Shown: piece by piece, positions 59,243 to 64,000 of the stretch | Layout of the letters: the number at the start of each line of letters is the position of its first letter | Numbering within the stretch: the stretch's first letter is position 1 | Assembly (NCBI RefSeq): GCF_017353255.1 | Contig: NZ_JAFMYU010000002.1 | Coordinates: 186,001-250,000 of the forward strand | Origin: Fibrella aquatilis | GTDB taxonomy: Bacteria > Bacteroidota > Bacteroidia > Cytophagales > Spirosomataceae | DNA length: 64,000 bases | Direction of reading: 5' to 3' | Notes under the pieces: model-generated | The model's input: only the letters and a program-made list of their open reading frames with translations | Database searches by the model: none | What the model was told of the DNA's origin: nothing | Made by a program: the position numbers and the translations under genes

Positions 59243-60145
59243 ATGAACGTTTTCTTAACCGGCGCAACGGGCTTCATCGGCTCGGCCATTGTGCAGGAAT
59301 TACTTGGCGCAGGCCACCAGGTGCTTGGCTTGGCCCGCTCTGATAAATCAGCCCAGGCACTCATTGCCGCCGGGGCCGATGTACACATGGGGTCGCTGGA
59401 TGATCTCGATAGCCTGAAGCGTGGCGCGGCGGCTTCGGACGGGGTTATTCACACGGCCTACAACCACGACTTTTCGCAGTACGTGGCCGCCGGACAAACT
59501 GACAAAGAAGCCATTGCTGCCCTTGGCAGTGCCCTGGCAGGCTCAGACCGGCCCCTCATTGTCACGGCCGGACTGGCTGGCCTGGTGGCATCGGGCGGTA
59601 TTGGTACCGAAAATGATAACCCGGCCCCGTCACCCCGGCAGTCGGAAGATGCGGCGATGGCACTGGCAGCGCAGGGCGTGCGGGTCTCGGTGGTTCGCCT
59701 GTCGCCGTCGGTGCATGATGATGGTGATTATGGCTTCGTGCCGTTTCTCATTGGCATGGCCCGGCAAAAGGGGGTGTCGGCCTATATTGGTGACGGGCAA
59801 AACCGCTGGCCTGCCGTACACCGGCTCGATGCGGCGCACCTGTTCCGGCTAGCGCTGGAAAAAGGAGCACGTGGTGCCAAATACCACGGTGTGGGTGACC
59901 AGGGTATCTATTTCCGCGATCTGGCCGAGGTGATCGGGCGGCAATTGAACGTCCCCGTGGTGAGCAAAACCCCCGACGAAGCCCCTGCTCATTTCGACTG
60001 GATGGCTCGTTTCGCGGCCTTCGATATGGCGGCTTCCAGCACGCTCACGCAGCAACGGCTGGGCTGGACACCCACCCACAAAGGCCTGCTGGCTGATTTG
60101 GAAGAGGGGACGTATTTTAAGGGGTTTAAACGTACCACGGACTGA
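59243..60145 (+). CDS. NAD(P)-dependent epimerase/oxidoreductase (atypical SDR)
   Basis: The 300-residue protein starts with a Rossmann motif (GATGFIGSAIVQEL, residues 7-20). The usual YxxxK pair is not evident, as in the atypical SDR a5 group. Later parts include AYIGDGQNRWPAVHRLDAAH, typical of extended SDRs where a sugar or aldehyde substrate sits. Its last seven codons and TGA stop lie inside the left arm of the palindrome 60121-60168. Probably regulated by the AraC protein upstream. Confidence 0.88.
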   Translation: MNVFLTGATGFIGSAIVQELLGAGHQVLGLARSDKSAQALIAAGADVHMGSLDDLDSLKRGAAASDGVIHTAYNHDFSQYVAAGQTDKEAIAALGSALAGSDRPLIVTAGLAGLVASGGIGTENDNPAPSPRQSEDAAMALAAQGVRVSVVRLSPSVHDDGDYGFVPFLIGMARQKGVSAYIGDGQNRWPAVHRLDAAHLFRLALEKGARGAKYHGVGDQGIYFRDLAEVIGRQLNVPVVSKTPDEAPAHFDWMARFAAFDMAASSTLTQQRLGWTPTHKGLLADLEEGTYFKGFKRTTD

Positions 60146-60168
60146 AGTCCGTGGTACGTTTAAACCCC
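60121..60168. repeat. Perfect 23-bp inverted repeat formed with the end of a coding sequence
   Basis: The left arm 60121-60143 contains codons for the last residues (GFKRTTD) and most of the stop; the right arm 60146-60168 is its perfect complement with a 2-base loop. The arm reads GGGGTTTAAACG and TACCACGGACT. It acts as a terminator directly on the coding end. Confidence 0.95.
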
Positions 60169-60190
60169 CGTTCCTGCCTAACTTAAGCCC

Positions 60191-61825
60191 ATGAACCGTA
60201 CGCTTTACTGCATGGTCCTCTGCCTGCTGCCCGTTCTGGCCGGGGCACAGACCGCTTTCACCCACGCCGACACCCTGCGCGGCAGCATCACGCCCCAACG
60301 CGCCTGGTGGGATCTGACGTATTACCACCTCCGGGTGCGGGTTTCGCCCAATGATAGTACACTTAGCGGCAGCACCACCATTCAGTACACCGTGCTGAAA
60401 CCCAACCAGACTTTGCAGGTTGATTTGCAACGACCACTTCGCGTGGCCAAAATTGAGCAAAACGGGCAGCAGCTTACCTACCGGCAGGAGGACGACGCCT
60501 ATTTCGTGACGCTCCAGAAGCCACAGCAAACCGGCCATTCTGAGCGGCTGACGGTGTTTTACGAAGGTAAACCCCGCGTGGCCAAACGCCCGCCCTGGGA
60601 CGGTGGCCTGACCTGGGCGCGGGACACTACCCGCCAATGGTTCATCGCCACGTCGTGCCAGGGGTTGGGTGCCAGCGCGTGGTGGCCCTGCAAAGACCAC
60701 ATGTATGACGAGCCCGACTCCATGCGTATCACCGTTACCGTGCCCAACCCGCTCGTGGATGTCTCGAACGGACAACTGCAGGGAATTGTCGAAAACGCCG
60801 ATAGTACCCGCACGTTCGACTGGCTGGTGCGTAACCCGATCAACAATTACGGGGTCAATATCAACGCCGCCACCTACGTGCATTGGACTGATTCTTATGC
60901 GGGTGAGAAAGGAAAACTGCCCCTGAATTTCTACGCCCTGCCCCAACATGAGGCACAGGCGCGGAGGCAGTTTGGGCAGGTGCCGCTCATGCTGAAGGCC
61001 TTTGAACACTGGTTTGGGCCGTATCCGTTCTACGAAGACGGCTATAAACTGGTGGAGGTACCCTACCTAGGCATGGAGCACCAAAGCTCGGTGACCTATG
61101 GCAACGGTTTCAAAAACGGCTACCGCGGGCGCGACCTGTCGGGTACCGGCTGGGGGCTGCTCTGGGATTTCATCATCGTGCATGAGTCAGGCCACGAGTG
61201 GTTTGCCAACAACATCACCTATCGCGACGTGGCCGACATGTGGATTCATGAGAGCTTCACCAACTACTCGGAAAACCTGTTTGTGGAGTATTACCACGGC
61301 AAGGCCGCCGGGGCGCAGTATGTGATCGGGTGCCGAAAAAACGTGCGCAACGACAGCCCGATTATTGGCACCTACAACGTGAACAAGTCCGGGTCGGGCG
61401 ACATGTATTACAAGGGCGGCAACATGCTTCACACCATCCGGCAACTGGTGGGCGATGATGAACAGTGGCGGCAGATCCTGCGCGGGCTGAACAAGACCTT
61501 TTACCACCAAACCGTCACTACAGCCCAGATTGAAGGGTTTTTAAGCGAAAAATCGGGCCGGAACCTGACGCCCATCTTCGACCAGTACCTTCGCGATACC
61601 CGCATCCCGACGCTGGAATACCGCCTTCAAAAAGGCACCATCCAGTACCGCTGGGCCGACTGCTTGGCCGGGTTTGATATGCCCGTGCCGGTTTGTCTGG
61701 GTGATGCCGATACCTACCAAAACTTGCACCCCACCACTGCCTGGCAATCTTTTCCGGCCAAGGGGAAACCCGCCAGCCTGAACGTCGACGCTGATTATTA
61801 CGTGACTGTGCGGAAAGTGAGGTAG
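60191..61825 (+). CDS. Secreted M1-family aminopeptidase
   Basis: The 544-residue protein has a signal peptide (to GAQT, about residue 21). The M1 zinc site is complete: His331 and His335 in HESGHEW and Glu354, 18 residues after the second His. The exopeptidase motif upstream is LGMEHQSSVTYGNG, a variant of GAMEN. It lacks the large C-terminal helical domain of full-length aminopeptidase N, as is usual for short M1 members of Bacteroidota. Probably periplasmic. Followed by a repeat half-element and gene debris. Confidence 0.92.
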   Translation: MNRTLYCMVLCLLPVLAGAQTAFTHADTLRGSITPQRAWWDLTYYHLRVRVSPNDSTLSGSTTIQYTVLKPNQTLQVDLQRPLRVAKIEQNGQQLTYRQEDDAYFVTLQKPQQTGHSERLTVFYEGKPRVAKRPPWDGGLTWARDTTRQWFIATSCQGLGASAWWPCKDHMYDEPDSMRITVTVPNPLVDVSNGQLQGIVENADSTRTFDWLVRNPINNYGVNINAATYVHWTDSYAGEKGKLPLNFYALPQHEAQARRQFGQVPLMLKAFEHWFGPYPFYEDGYKLVEVPYLGMEHQSSVTYGNGFKNGYRGRDLSGTGWGLLWDFIIVHESGHEWFANNITYRDVADMWIHESFTNYSENLFVEYYHGKAAGAQYVIGCRKNVRNDSPIIGTYNVNKSGSGDMYYKGGNMLHTIRQLVGDDEQWRQILRGLNKTFYHQTVTTAQIEGFLSEKSGRNLTPIFDQYLRDTRIPTLEYRLQKGTIQYRWADCLAGFDMPVPVCLGDADTYQNLHPTTAWQSFPAKGKPASLNVDADYYVTVRKVR

Positions 61826-61827
61826 GG

Positions 61828-61861
61828 CGTCTTCTGTTTGCCGTCTTCTGTTGCTTCGCTC
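61828..61861. repeat. Half-element of the GTCTTCTGTTGCTTCG family
   Basis: GCGTCTTCTGTTTGCC followed by GTCTTCTGTTGCTTCGCTC shares words with the arms at 5640-5658 and 27111-27120. No second arm is seen. Confidence 0.6.
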
Positions 61862-61869
61862 AACATAAA

Positions 61870-62031
61870 CTACCTGCAATACGCGCCACCCCGGCAGAAC
61901 GTAGGCACCAGCAACAGCGATTTCTGCCGCCAGTTGTCGGCTTGTTTCACCCACATGATCAGGTACGCACCGCGTAATTCCACCGGGCCGTCGGGTTCGT
62001 TCCATTGCTCCCGCCACGTACCCGCTTCATG
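61870..62031 (-). pseudogene. Remnant of an NTF2/SnoaL-like protein
   Basis: A 53-codon frame without a start (a TAG precedes it) reads HEAGTWREQWNEPDGPVELR and GAYLIMWVKQADNWRQKSLL. This is the C-terminal half pattern of DUF4440/SnoaL-like proteins (G.w.....dG.....G.Y...W...W). It resembles the small gene at 62814-63071, which has the same half. I infer decay of a small exported protein gene of the same cluster. Confidence 0.55.
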
Positions 62032-62076
62032 CTAAAGGAGGAGACCACCAATAACTACGTGCCTTCCTGGCTGTAG

Positions 62077-62817
62077 TTACGGATTTGGTCGCCGTTTGCT
62101 GATGAATACATCTTCAAACACGTAGGAGGACTGGTAAATAAACTGGCCGCTGTAGCTGAAATGAATGGATGGCCGTTCAAACTCGTAATCGGCTTGTGGG
62201 TTTGAGCCAAACAGAACCGGCATGTTCGTGAGGTTGATTATTCTTCGTTCTCGTGCCCCAAAGACACTTAGGTCGAAGGTGCGGGCTTGTGGACTAAGGG
62301 AGATGATAATGGTATGAGCGGTTTGGTTATTTAAGGTGCCGATCAGTTGACTGGTGTTCTCATTGCCCACATCTCGAACTAGCATCAGCCGTCCATCCGT
62401 CATAATTCGGAACCGGGTTACCCAAAGAGATTGAATACCCTGAACGTCAATTGTCATTTCACCCACTACAGGGCCGAGTTTAGCCGTCCAATAAAACCAG
62501 GTAGTCTGATCATAAGTAGACCGAATGCCTTTGAAGTTCAGCCAACTGTCGAACACTCGTACCTCTCCCCTTGAATTCATATTCGTGAAGACTAATGCTT
62601 TCTGACCCGGAGTGAAGGTAGATGTCTGCACTCGTAGCCATGGACTAATAATGGCTTTGTAAGCAACTGAATCACCAACCGGAGCGCCGGGCAGATCTTT
62701 TGTTGGCGCAGTGCCAATAGCGTCGCCCTCGAACGTAGCAACGAGTAGATTCGTAGTTCGGCAGGCCGACAGCGAAAGAAGCAACAGGCCGGTGCGGAGA
62801 AGCGTACCTAGTTTCAT
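62077..62817 (-). CDS. Lipoprotein of unknown function
   Basis: The protein has 246 residues from the ATG at 62817, which overlaps the stop of the gene before it (ATGA). The lipoprotein signal ends at Cys19 (LLLLSLSAC). The mature part is beta-rich, with WLNFKGIRSTYDQTTWFYW and PSIHFSYSGQFIYQ; the shape recalls a lectin-like jelly roll, but I do not recognise a family. It is coupled to the small exported protein gene upstream. Confidence 0.7.
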   Translation of the reverse strand: MKLGTLLRTGLLLLSLSACRTTNLLVATFEGDAIGTAPTKDLPGAPVGDSVAYKAIISPWLRVQTSTFTPGQKALVFTNMNSRGEVRVFDSWLNFKGIRSTYDQTTWFYWTAKLGPVVGEMTIDVQGIQSLWVTRFRIMTDGRLMLVRDVGNENTSQLIGTLNNQTAHTIIISLSPQARTFDLSVFGARERRIINLTNMPVLFGSNPQADYEFERPSIHFSYSGQFIYQSSYVFEDVFISKRRPNP

Positions 62818-63071
62818 TTCTTCGTATCGGTTTCGGCCACGAGGGTCATGTTGCCGAAAGGCCGCATAAACGCGATGTCCGCCAGCCATTGTCCCTTCTC
62901 TTTGCGCCACGTCCGTATATACGCCCCCTCGTGGTCGATGTGCTTGTTATCGGGCAGGCTGTCGAAACTCAGGTTGAAGGTGCCGTATTCATAGGCTATG
63001 GCAGAGGTAGATTGGGCAAAAGCAGCCCCGCCGGTCAGGCATACGAGAAGCGGAAGCAGTTGAGTTTTCAT
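62814..63071 (-). CDS. Small exported NTF2/SnoaL-like half-domain protein
   Basis: The 85-residue protein has a signal peptide (to AFAQ, about residue 20) and then only the C-terminal half of a DUF4440/SnoaL-like domain (YEYGTFNLSF, GAYIRTWRKEKGQWLADIAF). Normal members have about 130-150 residues, so this may be an internally deleted copy that kept its signal peptide. Its stop overlaps the ATG of the downstream lipoprotein gene. The remnant at 61870 resembles it. Confidence 0.55.
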   Translation of the reverse strand: MKTQLLPLLVCLTGGAAFAQSTSAIAYEYGTFNLSFDSLPDNKHIDHEGAYIRTWRKEKGQWLADIAFMRPFGNMTLVAETDTKK

Positions 63072-63122
63072 GGATTGTTCTGGTTTTAAAATGTATAGAT
63101 GAGAATGGTACTTAGTGATGCG

Positions 63123-63632
63123 TTAGTCTTTCTCCCAGATGAAGCGCAGGCTTTTGCCCATCTTGGTGTGTAAGTCTTTGGGCGTGTTGTACATGCCTGT
63201 GTGGATGCCTAAGAATTTGGCTTTCGAGATAAGAAAGCTGCCGCGGTTAGCCTGTGCCAGCGTGAGCGTGATTGTTACTGGACCCGCCCGGTCACCTTCT
63301 GTTTCGAGTCGGCCACCAGGAACGAGTCGGCAATCGCCGTCCAATACACTGACCCGTTTCCACCAACGAACAGGCGGCTGCGCCTCAAAACTGATGATGA
63401 GCCTGCGGGGGTCCTGAATAGGCGTTTCGATGAGCCGGATGCGGTCTTCGCCATTAATTTCCTGCGTTGGGTTAGCGGGCGTGGCAAAGTCCGACCACAT
63501 AATGGCGCGGTCAACCCCGCAAAAACCACCACGGGAGTGTAGCAATCGGCAACCCGTCAGCATCGACAGGATTACCAGGATCAGCGTGCGTTGACCACGC
63601 TGTTTCGACGAGATAATGGGTCTGTTGTTCAT
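63123..63632 (-). CDS. Lipoprotein of unknown function
   Basis: The protein has 169 residues from the ATG at 63632. A lipobox (LSMLTGC) follows a basic start. The mature part includes GGFCGVDRAIMWSDFATPAN and ISFEAQPPVRWWKRV, with no family that I can name. It lies on the same strand as the small NTF2-like and lipoprotein genes, 51 nt before the former, and probably belongs to one operon. The LytTR gene further upstream on the same strand could be its regulator. Confidence 0.6.
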   Translation of the reverse strand: MNNRPIISSKQRGQRTLILVILSMLTGCRLLHSRGGFCGVDRAIMWSDFATPANPTQEINGEDRIRLIETPIQDPRRLIISFEAQPPVRWWKRVSVLDGDCRLVPGGRLETEGDRAGPVTITLTLAQANRGSFLISKAKFLGIHTGMYNTPKDLHTKMGKSLRFIWEKD

Positions 63633-63745
63633 CTTGAGCGTGGATTTATGCCCAATACTACACCCCAATACATGACCCCATCTTGATGAATGTACCGCTG
63701 GCAGGTTTACCCGGACGGTTGGCTACAATGACTTACCACCTGAGC

Positions 63746-63811
63746 GAACGGCTGGGACTTTAGCAGAGTTGGCAGTGGCTACTGCCAACTCTGCTAAAGT
63801 CCCAGCCGTTC
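63746..63811. repeat. Perfect 31-bp inverted repeat built on the 3' end of the LytTR gene
   Basis: The right arm 63781-63811 contains the last codons (ERLGL and stop, read on the minus strand) of the LytTR gene plus the following bases. The left arm 63746-63776 is its perfect reverse complement, with a 4-base spacer. Words: GAACGGCTGGGACTTTAG and CAGAGTTGGCAGT. It will form the terminator of the LytTR gene. Confidence 0.97.
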
Positions 63812-64000
63812 CAGCAGTTCATCTTTGCGGCGGCGGGATATGTCGATGACTGAGCCGTCGGTGAGTTCGAGCTGACCGCCGTCGGTGCGGAGATACCGGC
63901 GCACGTGCGACAGGTTGACGAGGTGTGAGTTGTGGACCCGGAAGAAATTGTAGTCGGCCAGCAACTCGTCGTATTCGCCGAGGTTTTTCGATACCAGCAC
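63794..64000 (-). CDS. LytTR-domain response regulator (partial)
   Basis: The gene enters from the right edge; 68 residues of the C-terminus are in the window. Sequence such as YNFFRVHNSHLVNLSHVRRY and GSVIDISRRRKDELLERL is the second half of a LytTR DNA-binding domain, typical of LytR/AgrR response regulators in Bacteroidota. Whether a receiver domain precedes it cannot be seen. Its last codons lie in the palindrome 63746-63811. Confidence 0.9.
   Translation of the reverse strand: MLVSKNLGEYDELLADYNFFRVHNSHLVNLSHVRRYLRTDGGQLELTDGSVIDISRRRKDELLERLGL

Noticed and set aside
59849-61009. 386-codon minus-strand frame over the SDR and M1 genes
   Set aside because: It spans two well-supported plus-strand genes and a perfect palindrome; no domain is seen.
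61541-62017. Minus-strand frame of 158 codons covering the M1 peptidase end
   Set aside because: It is the antisense of the M1 peptidase; the real remnant in this area is in a different frame (61870-62031).

Overview
The window reads as a chromosomal segment of a gliding-type member of the Bacteroidota, most likely Cytophagales close to Spirosoma/Fibrella (family Spirosomaceae). Supporting signs are gldM/gldN and a SprE/PorW-type lipoprotein of the type IX secretion system (T9SS), a cargo protein with a C-terminal T9SS sorting domain, Bacteroidota-type promoters (TTG or TTTG, about 19-22 nt, TAnnTTTG), LytTR regulators, a DUF3276/PurA-like protein and many short-leader genes without clear Shine-Dalgarno sites. 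Most of the window is GC-moderate housekeeping sequence. No tRNA, rRNA, CRISPR array or transposase was seen.

Layout. 1-2.7 kb: end of the gliding/T9SS operon (gldM partial, gldN). 2.7-10.6 kb, minus strand: uvrC, glycerate kinase, a class A penicillin-binding protein and sprE/porW. 10.6-14.1 kb: ATP synthase membrane-sector operon (atpZ-like, atpI-like, atpB, atpE, atpF, atpH), ending in a terminator without the alpha, gamma, beta or epsilon genes. 14.1-16.1 kb: an aminotransferase coupled to prephenate dehydrogenase. 16.2-18.3 kb: a lower-GC accessory patch with two secreted proteins and a frameshifted XRE regulator. 18.4-30.2 kb: metabolism and regulation (aldo/keto reductase, asnS, ECF sigma factor, LytTR protein, rhomboid protease, polyprenyl synthase, xylulokinase). 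30.4-34.1 kb: groES-groEL, then an AT-rich TIR-domain gene and small toxin/antitoxin-like debris. 34-46 kb: secreted M14 carboxypeptidase, lactate permease, AAA/DUF4143 ATPase, Nif3-like protein, zinc-ribbon protein, DUF58 protein, RlpA, YchF and TetR. 46-50.6 kb: a tandem outer-membrane barrel pair with one copy broken, an acyl-CoA dehydrogenase, and a sigma/anti-sigma pair. 50.7-64 kb: S9 peptidase, a GH3/beta-lactamase fusion with a duplicated 3' fragment, an AraC regulator with an NAD-dependent epimerase, M1 peptidase, a small lipoprotein cluster and the end of a LytTR gene.

The most striking feature is not a gene. About twenty intergenic spaces, nearly always at gene 3' ends, hold very long near-perfect inverted repeats (arms of 20 to about 50 bp, some perfect over 43, 46 and 49 bp). 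The arms are built from a small vocabulary of recurring words (for example TTACGAATTACGATTTACGA and GTAAACGGTGAG), often joined to one of a few inner cores (GGCTGACGCA; TTGCTTACGCCGGAGCA). The same core joins different words and the same word joins different cores. Several arms include stop codons, the last codons of a gene, or in one case a start codon. They look like a mosaic family of hairpin elements acting at least as bidirectional terminators; how they arise is not evident from the window.

Other notable points are four decayed or broken genes (XRE frameshift, amber stop in a barrel gene, duplicated hydrolase tail, NTF2-like remnant), a TIR gene of foreign composition, a strong hairpin between atpE and atpF, and DDGWG repeats inserted in GldN.
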